Below, in pieces: positions 10,106 through 18,008 of a stretch of DNA of 39,808 nt; position 1 is the stretch's first letter; each line of letters begins with the position of its first letter. Location of the stretch: contig JAJDBB010000068.1 in NCBI GenBank assembly GCA_029261555.1, forward strand, positions 1-39,808, written 5' to 3'. Below the pieces are notes generated by a model. It saw only the letters and a program-made list of their open reading frames with translations. It searched no databases and was not told the origin of the DNA. The translations under genes were made by a program, and so were the position numbers. This DNA comes from Nitrospinaceae bacterium. Lineage in GTDB: Bacteria > Nitrospinota > Nitrospinia > Nitrospinales > JACRGP01.

Positions 10106-10672
10106 TTATTTGAAGAAATATTCCGTTCTTGCAAGTCTTAATTTATGTTCCAGCGCGGGGTCGAAGACGTAGGAGCCGTCTCTTTTTAACAGCGGACTCC
10201 AGGGAAACGACTCTGAGAGCCGTTTCATTTTTTCATGATACTCCTGGTAGGAGGCGATGTGACGGGCTGGATTCCCGCCCCAGACGGAATCGTCGGGCAC
10301 GTCCTTGTTGACGAGGGAGCCGGCGCCAACAATGGTGTTGGAACCGATGCGGGTGTTGGGCAGAACCACGACGTCGTTGCCCAAAAAACTATTGTCGCCG
10401 ATCACTATCGGCCCGACGTTGTCGAGATGACTTTTCTCCTTGACGTTGACCATGATCACGGCGGCGTCGTGACACAACAGTTTGCAACCGTCGGTGATCC
10501 ATACGTTGGAGCCGAGGCTTACCAGATAAGGGTCGGGCAGTCCGGCGGATTTGGAAATGAAACAATCGTCGCCCTGGGAATGGAGCCGGTTTTCTTTTTT
10601 TAAATACTGTGCGTATTCAAAACCGCTTGCCACAAAGAATTTTAAATAAATTTTTTCGACGAGTTTTCGCAT
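10106..10672 (-). CDS. Acyltransferase, left-handed beta-helix (hexapeptide repeat)
   Basis: 188 residues. The hexapeptide core includes VSLGSNVWITDGCKLLCHDA, PIVIGDNSFLGNDVVVLPNT, RIGSNTIVGAGSLVNKDVP and the diagnostic ending VWGGNPARHIASYQEY. This is the CysE/LacA/WbbJ-like acyltransferase group, expected to acetylate a sugar of the polysaccharide or an amino-sugar precursor. The C-terminal extension (residues 145-188) is helical and charged. It is the second acyltransferase of the operon, so the polymer may carry two different acyl decorations. A 32-base gap separates it from the chain-length gene upstream, and a hairpin-rich 201-base gap follows. Confidence 0.92.
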   Translation of the reverse strand: MRKLVEKIYLKFFVASGFEYAQYLKKENRLHSQGDDCFISKSAGLPDPYLVSLGSNVWITDGCKLLCHDAAVIMVNVKEKSHLDNVGPIVIGDNSFLGNDVVVLPNTRIGSNTIVGAGSLVNKDVPDDSVWGGNPARHIASYQEYHEKMKRLSESFPWSPLLKRDGSYVFDPALEHKLRLARTEYFFK

Positions 10673-10704
10673 GTTTTTTTAGACTGGTTCTTTCGGATAG
10701 TTTT

Positions 10705-12888
10705 TCAGGCGGTTTTCGACGTCATCCTGAAACTCTCTTTATCCTTTCCCCATGAACCCTCCCGGGACAGGATGACCCGGTTGAGAATCAGGGAAATCAC
10801 TTTGATCTCCATTTCATCCAGCTCCTGAATCACCTGGTAAAGTTGTTCGTCGGTGGACGTTCCCGCCTGCACAACCATGATGGCGACGTCGGAAATCTTG
10901 GCCAGATATTTCGAATCGGTCGAAGAATAAAACGGCGGCGAGTCAATCATAACGCATTTGTAATCCATGCGCAGGGAATGCAACAGGGAGTCGAGTCCCA
11001 TCTCCTGATAGAGGCTGTCGCCGTTTAATTTCCAGTTTCCCAGAGGGAGGATGTGGAAAGGCAGGCGCGATTCCCTGACGATAACGTCTTCCAGCGAACA
11101 GTCTCCCTCCAACACCTCCCACAGGCCGCGAACGTTTTTACCGGAGGGTAATTTGGTTTTTGGATTTTTGACGTTCAGATCGACGTACAGTTTCTGGTCT
11201 TTTCTTTGGGTCAACGTGCACAGAATGTTGCTGAGTATTGAAGTCGTGCCCTCGCCAGAGTACAGCGAAAAACCGGTAAAAATTCTGGACTGGTACTGCT
11301 CCTGTTCCCGGATGAAGCTCAAGGCCATGCGTTTATACTGCTCCGCCAGAACCGAGGTTGGATCATCCAGAGCCGCCGTTTGGGGATTCAGGGTTTTGTT
11401 GGCGAGTTGATTGACGTCCAGGATATAACCGGTGGGTTGCCTGCCGATGATCCTTTGAACGTCTTCGGTCGTCCAGACGCGATGGTCGAGTTTTTCCCGG
11501 CCCACGGCGTAACCGACGCCGACGACCGCGCTGAAAAGCAGGACAATGACAAAGAGTTTTTTGCGTTTACCGGCAGTGGGAAATTCCGGTTTGATGGCGC
11601 GATTGACGATGTAAATCCGGCCCGGCGACCAGGACTCGACTTCCAACTGGTCGATCCGTTCGTTGACCATCAAAAGGGAATCCTGGATGCGTGTGATGTC
11701 CTTACGGGAAGTCACCGCCCGGGTCATTTCGTTGTTGACCTGGCTGGCCTTTTCTTCGGACAACCTCACCTCCTGAGTCAAGCGCTCCACGTTTTTTTTG
11801 CGCGCGTAGTACTCCGCAGTGGCCTCCTGAATTTTCAGGTTGTGGTCGGAAAGAAATTTGCCGCGAATGACCGACTCGGCTTTACTTTTTGCGCGCAGAC
11901 GCATTCGGTTTTGAAATTCAAGGAGTTTATCGAAACCTTTCTCAAATTCCATGCGTTCGGGATGGTTCTCTTTCATTCCACCCAGCGCGATGCGCATGTT
12001 CTGGAGTTTGCGCGACATTTGAATCCGGTTATCCTGGATGGCCGGATCGCTTTCCACCCATTGGTCGACCTCCGCGCTAATATCGATACTTTTAAGCGCT
12101 CTTTTGTGCTTTATCAATTCCTCCAGTTTGACTTTCCATTCCGCCTCGTCCATTTTCGCCCGCATCAGGGTGTTTTGGAGTTCCACCACCGCCTGAAGAT
12201 AGACATAAATATTTTTTTCATCAGTCGAGCCTATGGATTGACTATTGGCCGCTTCTCCCAGTCCCACATACTTCTTCTTCAACTCTTCCTCCAACTGATC
12301 CTGGCGGTCCTTGAGGAATTTTAGCCGGGAGGAGTCCGCGCTGGACTGCTTGTCCTTGAGGCCCTCCATATAAGTGGCGGCGATGGAATTCACCAGAGTG
12401 GACAAGCCGTGATTGCTGGCGGAGGTCAACCCGATGGTGACCAGTTGCGTGTCCCGGATTTGCGACACCTCCAAAAGATTTATCAGGCGCTTCACCCCTT
12501 CGCGAAAATTTTCTCCCGGCAGACGCCAGTCAAACCCCTTTTCGGCAAATTGCGCCAGGGAACGGGTCAGTATCGGATAACTTTTTATAATGTTGATCTG
12601 GGTGCGGACGAAGTCGTCGTAGTAGGGAATGATGGAGGTGTTATCCTGGTTGTACAAAACTTTCGGCAACACCGGCTCGATCAAAATCTGCGCCCGGGCT
12701 TCGTAAAGCGGAGGATATTTAAACCAAACGGCCCCGGCGCCCAAAATAAAACATCCCAAAAACAGAAATGCGACCGCCTTCCAATGCAGGCAAATATCCT
12801 TCCACAAATGGATGGGCTTTGGGCTGATACCCTTGGCCCGGCGTTCCGGAACGGGTTCCATATCGATGATGGCGGGGCTGTCTATCAT
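10705..12888 (-). CDS. Polysaccharide chain-length regulator with degenerate tyrosine-kinase domain (Wzc/GumC-like)
   Basis: 727 residues. Wzz domain: first membrane helix about 38-56, then YEARAQILIEPVLPKV and a long periplasmic coiled-coil (about 170-420). A Pro-rich GNVR-like segment VNRAIKPEFPTAGKRKK precedes the second helix near 437-456. The cytoplasmic C-terminus has the BY-kinase fold, but its motifs are worn: the P-loop is GEGTTS at 545-550, where the family has GEGKT/S, so the lysine is missing; Walker A-prime reads YVDLNVKNP instead of D-x-D; Walker B CVMIDSPPF (about 645-653) is intact. The C-terminal tail has no tyrosine cluster. In the family this protein co-polymerises with Wza to control chain length and export, with cycling autophosphorylation. 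Here kinase activity is probably lost, leaving a structural or nucleotide-sensing role. The stop of the upstream exporter gene overlaps its start by 4 bases. Confidence 0.93.
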   Translation of the reverse strand: MIDSPAIIDMEPVPERRAKGISPKPIHLWKDICLHWKAVAFLFLGCFILGAGAVWFKYPPLYEARAQILIEPVLPKVLYNQDNTSIIPYYDDFVRTQINIIKSYPILTRSLAQFAEKGFDWRLPGENFREGVKRLINLLEVSQIRDTQLVTIGLTSASNHGLSTLVNSIAATYMEGLKDKQSSADSSRLKFLKDRQDQLEEELKKKYVGLGEAANSQSIGSTDEKNIYVYLQAVVELQNTLMRAKMDEAEWKVKLEELIKHKRALKSIDISAEVDQWVESDPAIQDNRIQMSRKLQNMRIALGGMKENHPERMEFEKGFDKLLEFQNRMRLRAKSKAESVIRGKFLSDHNLKIQEATAEYYARKKNVERLTQEVRLSEEKASQVNNEMTRAVTSRKDITRIQDSLLMVNERIDQLEVESWSPGRIYIVNRAIKPEFPTAGKRKKLFVIVLLFSAVVGVGYAVGREKLDHRVWTTEDVQRIIGRQPTGYILDVNQLANKTLNPQTAALDDPTSVLAEQYKRMALSFIREQEQYQSRIFTGFSLYSGEGTTSILSNILCTLTQRKDQKLYVDLNVKNPKTKLPSGKNVRGLWEVLEGDCSLEDVIVRESRLPFHILPLGNWKLNGDSLYQEMGLDSLLHSLRMDYKCVMIDSPPFYSSTDSKYLAKISDVAIMVVQAGTSTDEQLYQVIQELDEMEIKVISLILNRVILSREGSWGKDKESFRMTSKTA

Positions 12889-13937
12889 TCGCTAAACGTG
12901 TTGATCAGCAGGGACCCGCCGACAAAGGAACGAATGAGCGGGTCGACCTGCCTCAGATAATAATTGAATTTCGCCATTCCCCTGCGGGGAACGTAAATAA
13001 TATCGTCGTCCTTCAATTCATAATTCCTGGCGAAAACGCCTCTTTCAATAATGTTATTCAGATCGACGACGCGCACGTTATTTTCCCGTAAATTCCGGAT
13101 GAGCCTGATTTCCTTTAAATTGGCGTCTTCCGTCGTTCCGCCCGCCAATTGAATGGCGTCCAGCAGGGAGAGACCCGAAAGGCGAATTTGAAAAGTCCCC
13201 GGGGTTTTGACTTCTCCCATCACGAACACCGCGGAGTCGGTGGTTTCGGGAATATGAATAACGTCGTTGTTTTGCAGTTTGATGTTGAGCTTAAGATTCC
13301 CCTGCCGGAGCAATTGCACCAGATCCACCCAGATGATCTGGCTGTTGCCACGGATGATGGCGCATTTGGCAAGAAAAATGGATTTATCCCGCGTGGGCAA
13401 ACCACCTGCCAGCGACAGGGCTTCCAGCAGAGTGGCCTGACCGTCGAAGTGAATCACTCCTGGATTGGTCACCCGCCCCAACACGTAAACCTTGTTGTTT
13501 TGGTATTTCAATATCTTAACGGTTACCTTCGGGTTTTCATAATATTTTTGATACTTGCCTTCAATAGAAGCGGCTGCCTCGTCCCTGGTTTGATCAGAGA
13601 TTTTAAATTCGCCCAAAATCGGCAGGGTGATTTTTCCGAACGGTCCCACCAAATGCTGGCCGCTCAAACCTTCGCGGTTCCATACGCTGATCTTCAATAA
13701 ATCTCCGGGGCCAACGAGATAATCTTTGTTCATATTGGCTTCGATCAACTTGAGCATATCCGGCGGCACGAAAGGCACTTTGGATTTGATTCCGCTTTGG
13801 ACAAAAGTTGAGTCGCTGTAGCGCTTTTTCGAAACCTTCTTTTTGGGAGCTGAGTTGCACGCGGACAGGCCAAGCGCCAGCGTGAATATCCCCATACAAA
13901 GAAGGACGAAACGAAATGTGCGTGATAGATTTTTCAT
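12885..13937 (-). CDS. Polysaccharide export outer-membrane lipoprotein (Wza-like)
   Basis: 350 residues from the ATG at 13937. That start gives a proper lipoprotein signal: MKNLSRTFRF, a hydrophobic core and the lipobox LSAC, with the lipidated Cys about residue 27. An upstream in-frame start at 14030 would add 31 residues overlapping the preceding gene and spoil the signal. The poly-export domain begins DYLVGPGDLLKISVWNREG and continues KITLPILGEFKI; two SLBB-type beta-grasp repeats follow (VYVLGRVTNPGVIHF... and VFVMGEVKTPGTFQI...). Wza forms the octameric periplasm-to-surface channel for polymer exit and docks on the Wzc-type protein encoded next. It begins 10 bases after the polymerase stop codon. 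Confidence 0.95.
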   Translation of the reverse strand: MKNLSRTFRFVLLCMGIFTLALGLSACNSAPKKKVSKKRYSDSTFVQSGIKSKVPFVPPDMLKLIEANMNKDYLVGPGDLLKISVWNREGLSGQHLVGPFGKITLPILGEFKISDQTRDEAAASIEGKYQKYYENPKVTVKILKYQNNKVYVLGRVTNPGVIHFDGQATLLEALSLAGGLPTRDKSIFLAKCAIIRGNSQIIWVDLVQLLRQGNLKLNIKLQNNDVIHIPETTDSAVFVMGEVKTPGTFQIRLSGLSLLDAIQLAGGTTEDANLKEIRLIRNLRENNVRVVDLNNIIERGVFARNYELKDDDIIYVPRRGMAKFNYYLRQVDPLIRSFVGGSLLINTFSE

Positions 13938-13947
13938 AGCGCTCAAT

Positions 13948-15303
13948 TTAGAGAATGCGAGCAAAACCGAATTCGGCTTTCGCGGGCTCATGGGATCTTT
14001 TCGTTTTTGTGGCGAACAATTCTCCGCCAAGTCTCAGGTTTTGCGCCAGCGCTCCCATCATGAAAAAATAATGCAATGCCTGGCCGCCAGAATAAACCGT
14101 GCCTTGGGTAAAAAGGGCGGCCATCCAACCGGCCACAATGCACCAACCCAACCGCGCCTGGGGATCCTTGGCGCCGCGTTTCAGGCAAAAGCGCCACAGA
14201 CCGTAAAGGGTTCCAAAAATAAAAGTCAGGTAAACGGACAAAGTGATCAAACCCGACGACAGGGCGATCCCGAGATATTCGTTGTCGATGGATTCCATGC
14301 CCCGGATTTTGGGAACCGTGGACCGTCCCCAACCAGAAAAAGGCCGTTCCAGAACGATCAGCGAATATTCCTCCAGCATGATTTTCCGATACGCCGCGTT
14401 TCTTTGCGCTTCGGTAACGGCAGAATCCCGCGTGACGGACACATAAGTCATAAAAGTCGAAATCGAAGCGAGCAATCCAATGGCAACGATCATGCTAGCA
14501 AAGGTGACGAGGAATCTTTTGTTGTTGGACCAACCGAAATAAATGATCCCGAGTCCCAGCACGACGCCGGCGATGGGTCCGCGGGAAAGGGAAGCCAGCA
14601 GGCCGCCAAAATTCAAAGCGATGATCAGCAGGCTGGCCATGCGATTTTTAAAGACTCGGTGAAAATGGCACCAGACCGCGAGCGGAACCATGAGGGCAAA
14701 GAAATAACCCGCAATGATGGGATGGCCAAAAGGACCCATCGCCCGCTTCATTCCCGCGCGTTGCATGACGAATCCGGTGTCCCAGACCACGTCGCGAGGC
14801 CACAGGTTGCGCAAAATTTGGTCGAAAAAATTAAAAAACATTCTCGCTTCGTAAGCGTTGAATACGGCGATAACCGCGCCCAGGCACAACATTGTTTTGA
14901 TCGCGTTTATTTGCGCTCCCCGGTTGTTGGCCCAGGACCGGATCATGATGTAAGGGACGAAGATGGTGAGGAAACTGTTGTAAAGAATCTTTTGAGCCAC
15001 GCTGTAATCGCTGTTGCTCAATTGGGTTAAAAATATCACCACGACGTAGCCCAGGACCATCCAGTCCATGGTTACAAATTCGAAATCCTGGTATTCCCGC
15101 CAAATCCACACTAAAAAGATGGGTATCAGGGCAGCGGACCAAAAATAGAACTCCGGGATTCCGGGGATCAGTTTGACGTCAAAGTAAGTGGGAAACAGCG
15201 TCAAGAACGGCAAAAAGACCAGGATGAAAACCTCGGCGGGTTTTCGGCCCCGGTACAAAAAATAACTGCTGATAATGAATGGAACGAGGATTAATTTATC
15301 CAT
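13948..15303 (-). CDS. O-antigen/exopolysaccharide polymerase or ligase (Wzy/WaaL-like)
   Basis: 451 residues from the ATG at 15303; an in-frame TTG at 15309 is equally possible, and neither has a strong Shine-Dalgarno sequence. About 10-12 hydrophobic segments alternate with short loops, and a larger periplasmic loop lies near residues 150-205. The signature region of the Wzy_C family is present: MGPFGHPIIAGYFFALMVPL followed by a hydrophobic helix and LLASLSRGPIAG. These inner-membrane proteins join lipid-linked repeat units in the periplasm or ligate glycan to an acceptor. As the first gene of an operon with flippase, chain-length and export genes, polymerase is the better guess. A sigma-54-like promoter lies about 80 bases upstream. 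Confidence 0.92.
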   Translation of the reverse strand: MDKLILVPFIISSYFLYRGRKPAEVFILVFLPFLTLFPTYFDVKLIPGIPEFYFWSAALIPIFLVWIWREYQDFEFVTMDWMVLGYVVVIFLTQLSNSDYSVAQKILYNSFLTIFVPYIMIRSWANNRGAQINAIKTMLCLGAVIAVFNAYEARMFFNFFDQILRNLWPRDVVWDTGFVMQRAGMKRAMGPFGHPIIAGYFFALMVPLAVWCHFHRVFKNRMASLLIIALNFGGLLASLSRGPIAGVVLGLGIIYFGWSNNKRFLVTFASMIVAIGLLASISTFMTYVSVTRDSAVTEAQRNAAYRKIMLEEYSLIVLERPFSGWGRSTVPKIRGMESIDNEYLGIALSSGLITLSVYLTFIFGTLYGLWRFCLKRGAKDPQARLGWCIVAGWMAALFTQGTVYSGGQALHYFFMMGALAQNLRLGGELFATKTKRSHEPAKAEFGFARIL

Positions 15304-15725
15304 GATCAAACAATTTTAAACCCTGTTGGGCCATTTCTATAGTGTTGAAATTTTGGCCGTTATTAACCGTACTATAGAACAAAGCAAAAACTATGCCGTT
15401 TTTCTGGAAAGACTGAGACCTATCCCCTTAATTTTAAATGAGTTAGCGTTTTGAGTGGCAGGAATAGAACTTGGAAACCGGCCCGGCGGGGAGCCGGACG
15501 CTCTAACTCTTTTTATTTAAGCCGTTCCAGGAGAAACCGCCGGTCCGCAAAAATCTAGACGAAGGCGCGAAACCCCGAGAGCCGAAAATGGCGCCTGGTT
15601 TCAGAATCAAAAGTGGAAAGTTCCGGGTTGACAGGATTTTGACGAGCGGCCCGGCAAAATTTTCTTGCCGAAACAACACAAATTCCATCGGGCCTCAAGG
15701 CGTCTTCATCCCCGAAAAAACCGGT
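15304..15725. other. Intergenic region upstream of the polysaccharide operon
   Basis: About 420 bases between the first polysaccharide gene and the end of the anti-sigma gene, both on the minus strand. It holds a sigma-54-like promoter at 15383-15399 (listed). Farther upstream are inverted repeats that could be activator sites or hairpins: CCGGC/GCCGG near 15479-15498, and CGGCAA (15652-15657) with TTGCCG (15665-15670). The second may mark the 3' end of the anti-sigma transcript but lacks a clear U tract. No gene is convincing; the 61-residue frame at 15503-15688 shows nothing recognisable. Confidence 0.6.
15383..15399 (-). promoter_or_regulatory. Candidate sigma-54 (-24/-12) promoter of the polysaccharide operon
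   Basis: On the minus strand the sequence is CGGCATAGTTTTTGCT. Compared with the sigma-54 consensus TGGCAC-N5-TTGCA it matches GGCA and TTGC with the required 12-base step from GG to GC; the mismatches are in less critical positions. Transcription would start roughly at 15372, giving a leader of about 65-70 bases before the first gene. The operon's last gene encodes a sigma-54 activator, which makes the match more meaningful. Activator-binding sites were not identified. Confidence 0.6.
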
Positions 15726-16148
15726 TCAATTCTTATCCGGCACGTCTTTATTCAAGTATTTCGTTAAATGCAAAACGTTCCAATTTTTGAAACAGGAGTA
15801 TCGAACGCGATCCATTTTTTCCTGGATAATAAAAAGACCGTACCCGCCCTCGGCAAAATTATCGAAATCCGGTTCGGGAACTTTGCTCAGCTTGAACCCT
15901 TCCCCTTGGTCTTTCATGCAAATGATCAATTTCTGCTTGTCGCCTTTTATTTCCAGAGCGACCTTGCCTTTGTCATTGCAGCCATATTTTACCGCATTGG
16001 TGAACGCCTCGCTCACCACCACTTCAAGGTCGTTAAGAATCGCCGATTGGGAGGAATTGAGCAGGGATTTGCAAGCCTCCTTGGAAAAATGGGAAGCCAA
16101 GGATAAATGTTCGATTTTGGCGGGTAGGATCAGGGAAAATTCTTGCAT
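15726..16148 (-). CDS. Anti-sigma factor, serine kinase-type HATPase (RsbW/SpoIIAB-like)
   Basis: 140 residues, the usual size for stand-alone HATPase_c_2 proteins. The GHKL ATP-binding motifs are present: N-box VVVSEAFTNAVKYG (E47 and N51), G1 box DQGEGF at 80-85 and G2 box GGYGLFII at 101-108. In partner-switch systems such a protein either binds and blocks a sigma factor or phosphorylates the STAS antagonist on serine. It follows the STAS gene by 34 bases in the same operon, the RsbV-RsbW order, and faces away from the phosphatase gene upstream. No sigma factor gene is nearby, so the target may be encoded elsewhere or may not be a sigma factor. Confidence 0.9.
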   Translation of the reverse strand: MQEFSLILPAKIEHLSLASHFSKEACKSLLNSSQSAILNDLEVVVSEAFTNAVKYGCNDKGKVALEIKGDKQKLIICMKDQGEGFKLSKVPEPDFDNFAEGGYGLFIIQEKMDRVRYSCFKNWNVLHLTKYLNKDVPDKN

Positions 16149-16182
16149 CGGTTTAGGGCGGCTAAAAAATTAACCGGGCTCC

Positions 16183-16518
16183 TCAGATAAAATTTTCCTG
16201 CGCCGATTCGGGATCGTCAAAGATTTCAAACAGGCGATGCAGGCGCGTCAATTCCATGAGCGAACGCACGGTTTCCTGCAAACAACACAGGCGAATATCC
16301 CCGCCCGCTTTGGACGCCAGCCGGTAGCAGGCCACCAGGCCTCCGAGTCCCGAGCTGTCGATAAAATCCACCCCGGAAAGGTTCAGAACGATAAGCTTAT
16401 CGTCTTTATCGACCATGCCCTGGATTTTTTCTTTCAGTTGCTTTCCCGTGTTGGCGTCCAGTCGGCCGTTCAAACTTAAAAGCTTGGAACCGCCGCCCTC
16501 GCCCTTGATCTCCAACAT
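16183..16518 (-). CDS. Anti-sigma factor antagonist, STAS domain (RsbV/SpoIIAA-like)
   Basis: 111 residues, a single STAS domain. The fold elements are visible: GSKLLSLNGRLDANTGKQLK, then KLIVLNLSGVDFIDSSGLGG, where the second serine of DSSGLG (S56) corresponds to the regulatory phosphorylation site, and VACYRLASKAGGDIRLC. In its unphosphorylated state the protein should sequester the HATPase anti-sigma factor encoded next; the kinase inactivates it and a PP2C phosphatase reactivates it. A strong ribosome-binding site AGGAGG (16526-16531 on this strand) lies 7 bases before the ATG, so this first gene should be well expressed. It is divergent from the phosphatase gene at 16781. Confidence 0.94.
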   Translation of the reverse strand: MLEIKGEGGGSKLLSLNGRLDANTGKQLKEKIQGMVDKDDKLIVLNLSGVDFIDSSGLGGLVACYRLASKAGGDIRLCCLQETVRSLMELTRLHRLFEIFDDPESAQENFI

Positions 16519-16780
16519 ACTAGCTCCTCCTTTAAACGACGGTCGCCGCCGTTACAGATGAATTTTTCTCCGCTCTTTTATTTTGGTATAACATTTTACC
16601 AACGAAAAGGACTGTGTCCTTAAAAAAAGACGTCCGGCGAAAAAACATTCCACACAATAAGCGAACCCGCGAAAGCCCCGGAAAATAAATTTGCCGTTTT
16701 GTAACGCAATTTTTGTAGGGTAAGATTAAACTATAAGCTTTTAAATTATAAATCAATACCTTTCCCGTGACACGCCCTCA

Positions 16781-17983
16781 ATGAAAATTCTTGTTGTAGA
16801 AGACGATGAAGATTACCGGGCTTTCATAGAAACGGCCCTCCGGCAAAAAAATTATCAGGTGACCTCCGCCAAAAACGGCGAAGAGGCGCTGGAAATCCTT
16901 GAAAAGGACTCCATTAATTTTGTGATCAGCGACTGGAGGATGCCCGCTATGTCCGGCGTCGAATTGTGCCGGCAGATTCGAGAAAGGAATTTTGATCGCT
17001 ATATTTATATCCTCCTGCTGACCGCCAAAGCGGAAAAACAGGATTTGATCGAAGGCATGGATTCCGGGGCCGACGGATACATGGTTAAAACATTCGAACC
17101 TGAAATCCTTGAAGTATATATCCGCGCTGGAATGCGCTTCATGGGACTGGAGCAACAGTTTGAATTGCAGAAAGCCCAAATGGAGGAAGCCAACAAAAAA
17201 CTGACCGACGCCTACTCCATCATCACCAAGGAATTAAAGGTCGCCGCCCGCATGCAACAGAGCCTGCTTCCAGATTATAGATCGGTGGGCAACGTGGATT
17301 TCGAATGGCTGTTTCTGCCCAGTCAGTTTGTCGCGGGCGATATTTTGAATTACTTCAAACTGGGACAAAACAACATCGGATTTTATGTGATCGACGTCTC
17401 GGGTCACGGCGTCTCCGCCGCCATGTTATCGATGACCTTAACGAAATTTCTCACCTCTTATTCGCTTTATGGCGGGCCGCTGATCGACCGGTCGGACCCA
17501 GGCGGTGGAATGAAAATTCGCCCCCCGAAAGAAGTCATGGGAATTTTAAACAAAGAATTCCAAAGCGAAAACGACGACTTTCAATACTTCACCATGCTGT
17601 ATGGAGTGATCGACGTCGAAAAAGGCGAGGTCAGCATTTCGCAAGCGGGCCACCCCTATCCCTTCCTGTCCACAAAATCGGATATCCTGCGTATCGGCGA
17701 CGGAGGCTTTCCCGTCGGCATGATCCCAGACGCCGAATACACAGAGAGCTGTTTTGAATTTTCCCCGGGAGACCGCCTGACCCTGTATTCCGACGGCCTC
17801 ACAGAATGCCATAACAACCAAAACGAATTATTTTCAGAAGACCGCTTGCGCCAGATTTTAGAGGATTGCCGAGAGAAACCTTTAAGCGACTTCACGGATA
17901 CCGTCAAGAGCCGCCTGGTGGAATGGAACGGCGGCTCGGAGTTTGCCGACGACGTTACCTTACTGGCTCTGGAAATAAATTAA
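16781..17983 (+). CDS. Response regulator with PP2C-type serine phosphatase output (RsbU/SpoIIE-like)
   Basis: 400 residues. Receiver domain 1-120: acidic E7-D8-D9, phospho-acceptor D51 in VISDWRMPAMSG, and K103 in GYMVKTFE. A helical linker (about 125-165, QMEEANKKLTDAYSIITKEL) leads to the SpoIIE phosphatase domain starting AARMQQSLLPDYRS, with metal-binding aspartates in VAGDILNYF and VIDVSGHGVSAAML, and DDVTLLAL at the C-terminus. It should dephosphorylate the STAS antagonist when its receiver is phosphorylated, linking a histidine kinase to the partner switch. The hybrid kinase gene follows 25 bases later, a likely partner. The long, partly AT-rich divergent region 16519-16780 must hold promoters for both directions; no clear boxes were found. 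Confidence 0.95.
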   Translation: MKILVVEDDEDYRAFIETALRQKNYQVTSAKNGEEALEILEKDSINFVISDWRMPAMSGVELCRQIRERNFDRYIYILLLTAKAEKQDLIEGMDSGADGYMVKTFEPEILEVYIRAGMRFMGLEQQFELQKAQMEEANKKLTDAYSIITKELKVAARMQQSLLPDYRSVGNVDFEWLFLPSQFVAGDILNYFKLGQNNIGFYVIDVSGHGVSAAMLSMTLTKFLTSYSLYGGPLIDRSDPGGGMKIRPPKEVMGILNKEFQSENDDFQYFTMLYGVIDVEKGEVSISQAGHPYPFLSTKSDILRIGDGGFPVGMIPDAEYTESCFEFSPGDRLTLYSDGLTECHNNQNELFSEDRLRQILEDCREKPLSDFTDTVKSRLVEWNGGSEFADDVTLLALEIN

Positions 17984-18008
17984 GGCGCGCGCCCTCCCCC
18001 AAACCAGA

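Noticed and set aside
11380..12324. 314-codon plus-strand open frame opposite the chain-length gene
   Set aside because: Antisense to a Wzc-like gene with a clear domain order; the translation is not protein-like in helix pattern.
13843..15030. 395-codon plus-strand open frame opposite the polymerase gene
   Set aside because: It lies entirely antisense to genes with clear family features, has no ribosome-binding site or recognisable domain, and is rich in residues typical of reversed GC-rich codons.
3302..15303. Exosortase/PEP-CTERM type exopolysaccharide locus
   Set aside because: The regulator and chain-length genes fit that type, but no exosortase, PEP-CTERM protein or PrsK-type kinase is found in the window.
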